Shown here: one piece after another, positions 23,267-36,200 of the stretch
Numbering within the stretch: position 1 is the stretch's first letter
Layout: every line of letters starts with the position of its first letter
Source of the DNA: Ichthyophthirius multifiliis
Taxonomy: Eukaryota; Ciliophora; Oligohymenophorea; Hymenostomatida
Length of the DNA: 51,588 nt
NCBI RefSeq assembly: GCF_000220395.1
Contig: NW_004085969.1
Location: 1 to 51,588 of the forward strand
Reading direction: 5' to 3'
Notes under the pieces: model-generated
What the model was told of the DNA's origin: nothing
The model's input: only the letters and a program-made list of their open reading frames with translations
Databases searched by the model: none
Translations under genes and position numbers: made by a program

Positions 23267-26200
23267 ATGTAAACATATTCTGCCTAAAATATAAATAATT
23301 TTCGTAAATAAATTTCAAATTTATTTACCCAAAAAAAAAAAATTGTATAACTTCCTAGTTAAAACTTAAGTGCATTTTCAAATCTAAAAAATTAAAAAAA
23401 AGACTATTTAATTTAAAAAATTAAACATAAAATGGATGAAATATTAGAATCATTTTATGTATTAATATTAGTTACTACATTTACTATATATGCCTTATTT
23501 GGTGATGACATTCGAGTTTTTATAACTGATAAAGAAAAAGATGAAATTTTTTGGATACTATATATAATATCCATTATAATTTTTAGTACTGAAATAATAT
23601 TAGCATCAATCTGTTAAAAAAATTATTTTAATAGTTTTTTCTTTTATTTAGATACTGTAGCTACAATTTCTCTTTTATTAGATATTGGATGGGTAGTCGA
23701 GTATTTCTTCGATAATCATAGTGCTACTTCAACATCATCTTCTAGCTAACTTTCTAAAGCTGGAAAAGCATCAAGGGTAGGTACTAAAGCGGGAAGGATA
23801 GTTAGAATAGTCCGTTTAGTTCGGTTAGTTAAATTATATAAACACGCATAATAGGCATTATAAATTTAAAGCTAGAATTTAAAAAAACTGGAGGAAGAAT
23901 AATAGAATATTGGAAAGAATTAATAAATAATTAAACTTTAAAAACCTAAAACATAATTTTAAGCGAAGGTGCATAAATTAATATTAAAAAATAGGATTTA
24001 AAAACTTATAAAATAGAAAAAATAAATGGAAAAAATCGATACTAATTTTAGATATATATATTTCCAAAATTCCTATGTATGTAAATAAAAAAATATGAAT
24101 TATATTTCACTTAAACTGCAGTCATTAAATACGGAAGAAATTCATAATAAATAAACTATTTAATATAAAGAAAATGATAATAATGAAAGAAATGATTATA
24201 GTGAAATAAATGAAAATAATAAAAGCGAAAAGAATAATTATAATGAAAATAAAAATGAGAATAGTGAAAAGAATAAAATTAATTCAAATAAGTTTTAAAA
24301 AAATGAAAACAATAATAATGAAATAAAAAATATTGATAATAATGAATTTAATATAAATAATAAAATATAAGAATAACATGGAAATAGAAAAGTCCAAATA
24401 AATAAATAAGATTCTAAAGATTTATTTAATTATAAAAATAATTAAGTAACTGATGATTTAAGAAGCAATAATTTACAATATGACAATTAAGATGAAACAT
24501 AAAAATAAATTACTGAAAAACTTACAGTCTCTGCATAATCAAAAATAGGGATCAAACTTTAAGAATTGACTTACAAAAGAGTTATTTTATTAGTACTTTC
24601 AATAATTATGACTGTTCCCATTTTTTCAATTGAAACATATAAAGAAGAAATTACTAGCTACGATAATTCATTAGCTTGTATTTATGATTTTTATTAAAAA
24701 AGTTAAATAGATAAAACTAAAATTTTATTCGATAAATATATTTCATTTCACTAAAGTACTCGTTATCCAATAATTTTTTTAGAAATTTAAGTAAATATAA
24801 ATATAAAAAATAACAAGACTAAAATATATTTAAAATAATAAAGGGAATATAAGATTAATGTTGTAAAAAATATCCTATAAATTCTAATGAAGCTGAAACT
24901 GATTAAGAACTTGAGAAATTCCGTCACGAAGACATTTACTACTATACATTTTACGACAATTAAGGTATTCTAGCCGGTTTTATAATAATTGATAAAACAA
25001 TTGACAGTGAGCTAAATGCTATTTTAGGAATTGTTAGGACTATTTTTGTATCTTTAATTTTAGGTTATGCAGCTAATTCTTTTTCAGTTGATGTAGAAAA
25101 ATACGTATTATAACCGATTTCTAATATTATGAAAAAATTATACCGAATTTCCCAAAATCCCCTATAGGCGATAGAAATAGAAGAAACAGAAACTTTAATA
25201 TTGGAACAATTAAAGAATAAAAAAGATAAAAGCGATTATAAAAAAAGCCAGGAAATTTAAAAATTTGAAACAGCAATTTTAGAAAATCTAATAATAAAAA
25301 TAGGAAAATTACTTGTAATGAGTTTTGGTGAAACTGGCTCTAATATAATATCAAAAAATATATCAAAAACAGGTGATATTAATCTTTTTTTTCCCGGAAA
25401 AAAATTCATTGGAGTATTCGTTTAATGCTAAATCTATAATTTCGAAAAAATAATCAATATTTTACAATAAGATGTCCTTTTTTTTATAAATAATATAGCC
25501 TAAATTGTACATACAGTCACTGATTCTTTATCCGGGGAATCTAATTAAAATTTAGGGAATTCTTTTCTTTTAGTATGGAAAATCTCCTCTAAAAATTAAT
25601 TAAATTAAAGCCTTTATGAACTTCCAATTTATTCTGTAATCAAGACTTTGATGGCTATTAAAGATTCCAAGAAAATAAGGTAGCATTATAATAAGTTTAA
25701 ACTCTAAATTTATTACGGGTTACATGTTGGATGGGCTATTTAATGTACTATAGGCTCTAATTATAAAATAGATGCACTTTATTTAGGAAAAACAGTCAAT
25801 ATTTCTAAAAATTTGGCTTAATATAATTCTTAATATGGGACTTAGATATTACTTAGTGCAAATATGTATACACATCTTTCAAAAGAATGCCAAAAAATGA
25901 TGAGGATAGTGGACAGAATATATTTAAATAAATATAAAGTGAATATATATACCATAGATTTGTACTTATATAATTACTATGGATTTGATAAATTCGATAA
26001 ATCACATTTAAGTTCTAGTTTAATAAAAAAAAGTAAGGTTTTGCACAAAATACAACGGAAACAATTCAAAGAAAATATTTAATAAAGGAAAGTTTCATCT
26101 TTAGATATCTTTCTAAAAGATAAAAATATATAAAAAATAAGACTTTTATTTATATAAAATCCTTATTTTTATTCTTTATGGAATTAGGCTATTTAATTAT

Positions 26201-26364
26201 ATTTTTAAGGAAAATGGATTGAGGCGAAGTATTTTTTCCTTTAAACTATAAATTTTTTCTAAGAATTTAATTATATAGATTACCCTTCACTGTATTTATA
26301 TTAATATATTTCAGATTTTAATTTTCAACCACCTCCTAAATGGGAAGGAGCTAGAAAATTATGA
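23267..26364 (+). CDS. Voltage-sensor membrane protein fused to a degenerate class III nucleotidyl cyclase domain
   Basis: Matches the protist family that joins a channel-like four-helix voltage sensor to an adenylyl/guanylyl cyclase domain. Residues ~59-195 hold S1-S4: ALFGDDIRVFI after S1, FWILYIISIIIFSTEIIL (S2), DTVATISLLLDIGW (S3), and a textbook S4 at ~180-195, RIVRIVRLVRLVKLYK. A long Asn/Glu-rich linker follows, then a helix RVILLVLSIIMTVPIF (~437), an extracellular loop and a second helix LGIVRTIFVSLILGYAA. The cyclase domain spans ~690-870, ending family-style with PPPKWEGARKL. Residues expected to be catalytic are replaced: first Asp is Gln704 (TAA, 25429-25431), second Asp is Asn747, and the transition-state Arg is Asn831. 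One intron, 24791-24843. 1014 residues. The ATG at 23267 is preferred over that at 23432 because the upstream frame is open and includes NFRKQISNLF. Confidence 0.85.
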
Positions 26365-26561
26365 AAAAAATAAAATAAAAAAATATGTAATATAGAATTT
26401 TTATTATTTATTAGAAAAAAAAATATAAATATATATATATATATATCAATAATTTATTTTATATTAATATATTTACTTTAAACTATATTCATTAATTATG
26501 TAATAATTATAAATTATAACAATAACTAGAAAAAATTATTTTTTTATATATAATATATTTT

Positions 26562-27007
26562 TCATATTTTTTATATTAATTTAGTTAATTATTAAAAATT
26601 AACAGGTTTTTCTAAATAATAACAAAAACCAGCTTTTAAACATTATTATTTAGTACATTCATCGCTTTCACCTGAACAGGCTACGAAACTAGGTTTGTTT
26701 TAACAATTTTGAACAATCTTTTAAGCACTTTCTAAAGTTTAAAACCCATCATAATCAGGCATATTAAGATCAATTAAAACAAACTAATATATTTATTATT
26801 TTAAAATTACTTTATCAACCAATTTCATAATGCATTCTTATCCGTTAAAAACTTAATCTACAAGTATACCAAATTTACATTTAAAAAGTAAAGCAAGAGA
26901 ATTTACTGACCCATAATCGTCATCAGCAATTAATATATGTATACTATTTTCTTAATTCATAAGAATTTTATCAGATAAAGCGTTATAATTATTTAGATAA
27001 TTAATAG

Positions 27008-27065
<58 letters not shown>

Positions 27066-29630
27066 ATTAAAGAATGAAGCTTCATCAAATGAAGTTATAG
27101 GTATATTGGCATTCTCTATTTATTATTATTTTTCTATAACATACTATGTTTATTTTTTTAAAAAATATTTTTTTTATGTCAATTTAGAAAATTCTATTTA
27201 TTTAAAATGTTTTTAGTCTTCACTAAAAATTATTTAGTTTTACAAAAAAAAAAAAAATTCGCTTCCTTTTCCTTCTTCTGAAACTACTTATATTCCTTTA
27301 TTAATTCCAGAAAGACTAGCTGCAAGCATATTACTAATTACAAGACCTAATCCAATACCTTTCGGGTTTAATTATTCTGTTTATATATTTTCTATTTTAG
27401 AAAATTCTTAAAAAAGTCTTTTTTAATCTTTTTCATTTATTCCTATTCCAGTGTCTTTTACAGATATTTTTATTAGATTTTTTGAGTATAGTTTCATTTC
27501 TAAAATAATAAATCCTTTTTAAGTAAATTTGATTGAATTTCCTATCAAATTAATCAGAATTTATTTAACCCTGAAATAATCAGAATAAATTAATTTCGGA
27601 ATTTGTAAATCAATCTCAAATTTTAGCTAAACCATATTCTAAAACTTTGCTTAGATTTAAATTTCCATTGCTTAAATTATATCCTATATTAAATCTTTGA
27701 CTAAAAACTTCTATATATTAATTTTAAATTTCCCCGAATTCATTTATGCCAAATCTAATAAATCCTATACTAAAATATTCAACATTTAAGCACTATTTAA
27801 AGCCGGTTGAATAAACTACTCAAGTATTTTCTAATTGACCAATTCTTTTGCCAAATAAAGATAATTTATAGTACTATTTAGTGGAGATCTAATATCATGT
27901 ACTACATAATTTAACATTTTCGATTAATTATTATTATTATGTTTAAGCATTTTTATATAATTAAAATGAGTAACGTCTTTTACAATCAAAGTAAGATAAG
28001 TTTAGTTCTTTGAAACGAAAGGTATAAAGGCGATTTCAACAATTTTTTTTTCATTATTATTGACTGTATCTTTAGGTAATTTACATAGCATTTTATATTA
28101 AATGCCTTATAATCCTATTTTCTAATTAGACTAATCTAATTAAATATTTTTAATTTATTTATGTATTTCTTCGAATTATTTTTCAACATCATCACATTTA
28201 GATAAATTAAAGGTCATTTTCATTTTTTTTTTCTCATTTAAAGTTTCGTTATTATCTTATTATATATTAGTTTTATTTTTAATACTTATTAAAGACTTTG
28301 CCTTGTTAATTTTTTTTTTTTTATTCTCCTCTATGTTAATAACACAGTTTACTTAGTCAGTTTTTGTTCTTTAAAAAGTAGAGCTTTTAAATTTTCCATT
28401 AGTGTCTTTTCGACTCTGAAAACTATCGTTTTGAATATTACTCAAACAGAACATATTACTATCACTTCGAGTGGGCATTTCTTTATAGGAATCATTTGAT
28501 TAAGGCATTTATTTTTTATTTAATTATTTTAAAGCATTTTTTAAAGATAAAATCTTATTTAAACAGTCCTAATCATTTTGGGCTTTAAAAAAATTCTTCA
28601 AAGCACGATTTAATTAGAAATTTTGAGTTTCGAAGTTAAAAATAATTATTCCTTCATTAATTATTTCGAATAAAATCGTACAAACATTATTTATGTCATG
28701 TATATTTTCGTGCTCTTATTCTGTAAAAGTGTTTATATTAAATAACTTCTAGTGCATACTTTATTAATAGGAAAGGAATTTCTTTCTAAAATAAATATCA
28801 CTGTCTGATATTGATTTTTTTAATTTTCCTTCTGTATTTGATTTTATGTTTCTTTATCTATATTTTTTTTTATTATTTATGTTTTATAAATCCACTTTCT
28901 AGTTTGTAATATTAATAAATTTTTCAAAATCTTTAATGATTTATTAGGCTGTATTTTCGAATTAAACTTCTTTTTAGATTTTTTCTTAGGTAATTATTGT
29001 TTTATGTATTTTTATTTTAAAGTTTTTTTCTTATTTTTTTTTTAATAATTTCTTTATTGAATATATAATACAAACAGTCTCCAAAATTAAAATGCAAACA
29101 TTTAAATATTACCATTCATCAATCACTATGTAAAATAATAAACAGAAAAAAATTGTTGAAATTTATAAAAAAACTTATTTTATATTTGCATCTTTTACAA
29201 AAAGAATATTTTTACTAAAAATTGTTAATATACAAAAAAATATGAAGCAAATATTGCTTTACAGAAGTTGATAAAAATGTATAAAATTATCTATAATATT
29301 TAAAAAACTTTAAAATTGCTAACTATATATTATTTCTTTGCAAAATTTACTATTTTTTTAAAAAAAGAATACTAATCTCAATATATTTAAAATTAAATCA
29401 ATATAAACTATTACTAAAAATAAATTAATTCCAAAAAATTATTATTCTTTAATACATTTTAATTAGTTTTTGGACAAAACATTGTCTTATTAAAATTCTT
29501 ATAAATTAATTTAGATTTATTTTATTTAAAAACCATCTATGATAAAAAAAATTATATAAGTTAAATCTATACGATTTAAAAATTTTAATGATTTTATTTT
29601 GCATAAATAAATTTTTTGGCTTTAATACAT
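26562..29630 (-). CDS. Membrane-bound hybrid histidine kinase with C-terminal receiver domain
   Basis: A two-component phosphorelay sensor, intronless, 1022 residues. The N-terminal ~270 residues contain about five or six hydrophobic helices (for example FFGINLFLVIVYIDLIL, NICFIFFCILTIF, TIFFCLLFYIVI, VCILILETVCIIYSI), so sensing is probably at or in the membrane. A central region (~400-550) is PAS-like in length but not identified. H-box MLNYVVHDIRSPLN gives phospho-acceptor His578 (27897-27899). N-box ILINLIGNSIKFT, G1 DTGIGI and G2 GIGLGLVISNML complete the ATPase. A linker with poly-Asn (encoded by a TTA/ATT run near 27009-27064) leads to the receiver: acidic pair ADDDYGS, phospho-acceptor Asp954 in LVLIDLNMPDYDG, and Lys in YLEKPV. 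All catalytic residues are present. Stop TGA at 26564-26562, 197 bp from the convergent cyclase-like gene. Confidence 0.88.
27008..27064 (-). repeat. Trinucleotide tract encoding poly-Asn in the histidine kinase linker
   Basis: ATT repeats read as AAT codons on the coding strand, about 19 Asn in the linker between kinase and receiver domains. Confidence 0.85.
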
Positions 29631-31558
29631 TTTTTTATTATTAATTTAAATAATAAATAGTATTTTTCTAATTATTCTTAATTTGTTATTAATGTGAGAT
29701 AATTAGAAAAAATATAAAATATTGATTTTCTTAATTTACAAACACATATTTATAATATAAAATATTAAAAATAATAAACCATGATTTAATAATATAAACA
29801 TAACATATAATTATATATAATATAAAATAAAACGTGATAAATAATTAAAAAGAACATATTACAAATAAAAATAAAAATAAAAAAAAATATCTATATATAT
29901 AATAATAAAAATAAAAAAATTAAATACGTATATTATTTTTAAATACGACTAAATCAATTTATCAATATCTGAAATAAAATAAATATAATTCAATCTTTTA
30001 TTAATTTATTTATTGAAAATATTTTTTTGTTTTATAATTTAAATAAATTTATTTTTATTAAATAAAAAAATCTTAAATTTTATATTAATAAATTTATTAT
30101 TAATTTAATAATTTATTTGAACTTTATTTGAAATATTTTATTATAGTTTTTATAATTTTTTTTCAATAAAACCTTAAAAAATAAAAATATTTCTTTTTAG
30201 GTTCTAAACATTTTAATTAATTTTTTTTTTAAATATCTTTATAAAAAATATCTATTAATTTATTTTTAATATATTTTTGTATTAACAATTTCACATCAAT
30301 CACACATAATTTTTTAAAGTTTTGTTATTAATTGTAAAAATTAAAAAATATATATCTTTAAAAATTAATATTTTAAAATATAAATAAACATTTATCAAAC
30401 AAAAAATATTTTATTTTAATTTTTCCTTATTTATATTTTTTATTCATATTATTATTTTTTTGGTTTTTTTGAAAGTTTATAATTATATTTTTTCTTTTTT
30501 ATAATAAGAAAATATCTTTATTTTTAAAATTTAATTCATTTTTTATTAATTTATATTAAATTCATTATGTTATTTTGTTAAAAATAATATTTATTACTTG
30601 TTTTTATTAACAATTGAAATATATAGTGAATAAAAAGAGTTTGGAAGGTATGTTAATCACATATATTTTAAAATATTTATAAAATTTAGATTTATTTATA
30701 ATTTTATGATTGATATTTAATAATTTTTATAACAAAATGAAAATATTATATAAAATAATTATAAACTATTTTTATTTTATCTTCTTTAATTAAGAAAACT
30801 AATAAAAATTTACTAAATAATTTACATTAAATATAGTTTGATCTTATAATTTTTAACCTGTTCAACATATTATAAAATAAACGATTATAAACAAGAAAAT
30901 TACACATTGAATATTTTTATTTTATTTATTTTCCTTAATTATAATTAATATCTTAGATTACTATAAAGTTATAATTTAATCTATTCTTCCTAATTTCATT
31001 TATGAGCACTCATTTTTCATTATTTTCTATATTCACTATTTATATGTTTCCGTTTAACTAATTCGAAAAAAAAAAAATATACAAATAGTTAATATTCAAA
31101 AAGTTTTTAATTTATTAATTATACAATACTATTATAATTTATAATACAATATAAAAATGAAAACAAATATATATATATATAAATATATATATATAATATA
31201 TATATATAATTTAATATTAATATTAATATTAATAAAATCAGGTTAACAACTTTTATATTTATGTAAAAAATTTAAATATAAAAATAAAATATTTTTTATT
31301 TAATGTTTTATCTAAATTTCATTTTATGTTATGATATACTTTTAAATAATGAAAAATTTTATTATATTTTTTGATTTATAATAAAAAAAAATATAAACAA
31401 TTTCTAAATTAATATAAAATTAAAAATAATAATATTAATAAGTTTAATTTTTTTAAATATTTATTTTGAAATTTATCGTAATAAAAATTAAAGATATTTT
31501 TTTTTGTTTATATGTAATAAAAATATTTTCTATTATTTTTCTTATAATTTAATTATAT
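29631..31558. other. Intergenic A/T-rich DNA
   Basis: Upstream of the histidine kinase and downstream of the thioredoxin-fold gene, both on the minus strand. A/T-rich with short TA and AAT runs (about 31168-31235). No coding signal recognised. Confidence 0.55.
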
Positions 31559-32036
31559 TCATAATTCATTTTTTATTTAATTTAGGACCCAATCTTGTAT
31601 ACTTTTCGATGTTTTTTCTCCTTAATAAATAACTCCTTTTTTAATTATATAATTATAATTAGTTCCTTAATTTTTTTATTAAAAATTTACCTTATTAATA
31701 GCTTTTAGAATTTTATCTAAAATAAATTATATTAGGATATTTTGTAAAACCAAATTATTATGGAATATTTTTATTTATTGCCGAATCAAATTATCCGATA
31801 TTTATTTAATTAATATCTATATTTTTTTAAATGATATCCCATTCGCTTTAAAGCTTCTTACAATTGTCACATCTTCTAAAAATATTTATAATCCAAGGTT
31901 TTTCGCTTTATAGAACATTTTTATCGAAATTAAAATCATTAAGTATTGCTAAATTGCCTTAATACTCTAATTAATCATAATAACAATTAATTATACAAAA
32001 TGATAATAAATAAAAATATTAAAAGATTAATGTCAT
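31559..32036 (-). CDS. Small secreted thioredoxin-fold (PDI-like) protein
   Basis: A 150-residue protein with an N-terminal signal peptide (MTLIFQYFYLLSFCIINC) and one thioredoxin domain, probably in the endoplasmic reticulum lumen. Active-site region PWIINIFRRCDNCKKLQSEW has a CDNC motif (Cys56, Cys59); the usual preceding Trp is Arg. The cis-proline strand is FGFTKYPNIIYFRQ and the end is YQG...SIQDWVLNQIKNEL, the typical final helix. No KDEL-type retention signal is seen, so it may be secreted or held by a partner. A 25-nt intron (31666-31690, phase 1) is required to join the domain to the last ~37 residues. The CxxC motif supports redox activity; the substrate is unknown. Confidence 0.8.
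31666..31690 (-). other. 25-nt intron in the thioredoxin-fold gene
   Basis: GTAAATTTTT...AATTAAG on the minus strand, phase 1. Reading through gives an implausible basic tail; splicing gives a normal thioredoxin C-terminal helix and a length divisible by three. Confidence 0.75.
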
Positions 32037-33262
32037 TTAATAACTATGTATATGTTATTTCTTTATTATGTAAAATAAGAAATAAATATTAAAAAATATA
32101 ATTTAATATTTTGCTATATTATTATCTTGAGTAATTAATCAATTAAAAAATAAATTACATAAAAAATAAGTTTTTATACAAAAAAAAATATAATTTATTT
32201 TTATTATTATTTTTGATTATTATTATTATTATTAATATAAAAAAAAAAAAAAAAAATTAATAAATATTTTAAACAATTAATTATATAATATATAAAATGA
32301 TTTATTTTAAATTTATATTAATTTATAATTTATATAATTTTATATTAATTCACTTATTTTTATCAATAAATATTTTATATAAATAATTTAATAAAAAAAA
32401 AATATTTAGCCTTTTGTTTTTATAAGATTTTTATACTTTATTACAATTTTATATTTAAAATAATAAAAATTAATTTTTATTGTTTTTGTAAAATAATAAG
32501 GAATATATTATATAAATAAAAAATTATATTAATACATTATAAATAATAATAAATATAAATTATATATTTTTTTTTTTATATATAATTAGTTTTTAATTTT
32601 TTTTTTATTTATTATATTTTATAAATTATTAATTATATAAATATATATATTTAATATTATATTTTATTATTATATTTAAAAACGCAAATAATTTTATAAT
32701 TATTATATTTTTTAGTTTTTTTTTTTTTTTATAATTTTTGATATTTAATTAATAATTATTTAATATTTTGTAAAAATACGTTTTTTTAGAATAAAATCTA
32801 ATTTATTAAGTTTTTTCAGACATAATAAATAAATTATATAATTTTTATTTAGATTTAAAATCTTATTTTAAATTTCTAAAAAGCAAAAACATTGTTTAAG
32901 AATCAATGTATAGATTAAATCATTTATTTTAAAAAATTTTAAACAATTATCTTAATTTAAATTTTGTTTTTAATTAATTTTTAGAAAAATAATTATTTTT
33001 AATAAATAAAAAAAAATTAAAATAAATTTAAAATTTATTAAAAATATTTTAATAAAATAGAAATAATTATATAAACTAAATAAACGTAAAAATATATTTA
33101 TATTATAAATTAACTTTTTGTATATTTTTGCTATTTTAATTTATTAATGGAATAATAATTGTTAACCTTAATTATATATGCAAATATTTTTTTTTATAAT
33201 AATATTCATAAATAAAAACAATAAATAAAAAACAAAAAATAAAAAAATAAAAATAAAATATA
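32037..33262. other. Divergent intergenic region
   Basis: Between the thioredoxin-fold gene (-) and the surface-protein gene (+). Very A/T-rich with ATT repeats near 32199-32233; no gene seen. Confidence 0.55.
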
Positions 33263-36200
33263 ATGATAAACAAAAATATGATAAAAACATTATTTTTAAT
33301 TACCTTATTATAATTTGCATTTACTGATGATGTAAAAGAATGTTAAGATTTCACAACAAATAACATTAGTTAAGTCAATGACGCATGGGAAATCAAAAAT
33401 AAACTTAATGTTCCTTAATATTATAAAATTAATAATAACGATTTTGATGATGAAGTTACAAAAGTTCCATTTTACTCTTAATGCAGTAAAGAGGAAATTT
33501 ATGTATAATCTAATAATATGAATTTAGATTAAGAAGATTTTGACGAGAATGAATGGAAAACTAGAGATAATTATGAATACATTTTTGGTCTTTAATAAAG
33601 ATTTGACACAGATACAATTATAAGAAGAAAAATCACCTCAAGTAGAAATAATTTACCTTCAAAATGTACTGTTTAGTTTGATTTATATCTTTAAGGATAT
33701 AGAACTAATGATGTATTCTATATATACCTTGATGAAGATTCTGGTCTTTAATAAAGTAATATATATATATATATATATATAAATATTTATACTTATATTA
33801 ATTTATTAAAAAAGTTAATTCGTTTGATTGTGCAAGTTACGTAAGTAAAAATGCTGTATAAAAAGATCCAATTACAGGTGCACTTGTTACACCTGCAAGA
33901 AAATGCTATGACAGTGTATATTTCAGAACTTTAACTGCTTTTAAAATTTTTATAAAACCCTTCACATATATTCCAAAAAAATCAACTTATTATCTCTAAT
34001 TCTAAGGTAAATTTAAAGCAAAAAGTTTAGGAGATGAAGCATTTTGGGGTATTAAAAATTTAGACATAACATGTACTTATGATTAAGTTCCTTGCCTAGG
34101 TGGCTAAACAAGATAAACTGATGGATCATGTGCTTGTCCTAATAATACATAATGGTCATCAAGTAAAAACTAATGTGATTGCTTAGGAAGTCACACTGAA
34201 TTAAATAATGATAAATCAAAATGTGTATGTAGTTCTGGATGGGTTCCTAACCCTTCATTAGATAATACTTTTAAATTGAACTGTTATCCTGAAAAATGCC
34301 CTGGAAATCAAATTCCCGACACTGTAACTGCTTCATGTATTTGTCCAGGAAATACTAAACTCATAGATAAAACCAAATGTGGATGCTCCAAAGACTTAAA
34401 CTTAGTCTTAAATAATGATTAAAATTCATGCGTATGTTCATTAACAGGGGAATTTATTTTGCAAAAAACAAACAATATATTAATTTCTTGCTCTTAATGT
34501 CCTAAAAATACAGCATCTAACGATACTTAAACTAAATGTATAGGATGCTAAAATAATTTAATTTTAATAAATAGAAAAGACTGTGTCTGTCCTAGTGATA
34601 TGTAATATTAATCACTAACTAAAAAATGTTTAAGTTGTCCTTCAAACTTGATCGCTTCATTATCTGTAGCAGATTAATGTGAATGTCCTGACGGTTTAAT
34701 TAGAAATCCTAAAAAATAAGAATGTATCTGTCCATAAGGAGATTACGCTTAAAATTTTGATGAAAATGGTAAATTAATTTAGTGTAGTAAATGCCCTGAA
34801 AATTATATTATTTTACCAAACGATTTAAGAACTTGTGTAGGATGTAATGCTAATTCTATATGGAATACTGAAAGAAATAAATGTATATGTCCTCAAGGAT
34901 TATCCTGGTTAATAGGTTCTAATTAATGCGGATGCACAGGTAATAATACTATAATGTAAGGAAAAATTTGTGTTTGCTAGAGTGGATTTGTACCAGTGCG
35001 TAAAGGTGATTTAACTATATTAAACTGTAGACCAATTCCTAAGTGTAATGAAAGTTGTTTCTCTTGTGTTAAAGATGATGATAAATGTAACAAATGTAAA
35101 GGAAATCTTGAATTTGATTCAGAAGATGATACTATATGTAAATGCCCTTCCGGATTAGTATTAAATGAAAAAGGAGATAATTGTAATTAATGTGCTGAAG
35201 GATAAATAGTAAACCCAAGCAATCCTAAAAAATGCATATGTCCAAATGATTTAGTTTTAGATTCTAACACTGGAAAATGTGTTTGCCCAAACAATACCTA
35301 ATTAGTAAATGGTATATGCGGATGCCCAGGAGCTAATACTCTTCTCTAGAACAAAGTATGTGTCTGCAAATAATAGTATGTACCTGTTCGTAAAGGAGCT
35401 ACTAAAACACTAGTCTGTAGACCAATTCCTAAGTGTAATGAAAGTTGTTTCTCTTGTGTTAAAGATGATGATAAATGTAACAAATGTAAAGGAAATCTTG
35501 AATTTGATCCAGAAGATGATACTATATGTAAATGCCCTTCCGGATTAGTATTAAATGAAAACGGAGATAATTGTAATTAATGTGCTGAAGGATAAATAGT
35601 AAACCCAAGCAATCCTAAATAATGCATATGTCCAAATGATTTAGTTTTAGATTCTAACACTGGAAAATGTGTTTGCCCAAACAATACCTAATTAGTAAAT
35701 GGTATATGCGGATGCCCAGGAGCTAATACTCTTCTCTAGAACAAAGTATGTGTCTGCAAATAATAGTATGTACCTGTTCGTAAAGGAGCTACTAAAACAC
35801 TAGTCTGTAGACCAATTCCTAAGTGTAATGAAAGTTGTTTCTCTTGTGTTAAAGATGATGATAAATGTAACAAATGTAAAGGAAATCTTGAATTTGATCC
35901 AGAAGATGATACTATATGTAAATGCCCTTCCGGATTAGTATTAAATGAAAACGGAGATAATTGTAATTAATGTGCTGAAGGATAAATAGTAAACCCAAGC
36001 AATCCTAAATAATGCATATGTTCAAATGATTTAGTTTTAGATTCTAACACTGGAAAATGTGTTTGCCCAAACAATACCTAATTAGTAAATGGTATATGCG
36101 GATGCCCAGGAGCTAATACTCTTCTCTAGAACAAAGTATGTGTCTGCAAATAATAGTATGCACCTGTTCGTAAAGGAGCTACTAAAACACTAGTCTGTAG

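Noticed and set aside
23432-23617. ATG at 23432 as the start of the cyclase-like gene
   Set aside because: The frame is open upstream to an ATG at 23267 and the upstream residues look like the family N-terminus.
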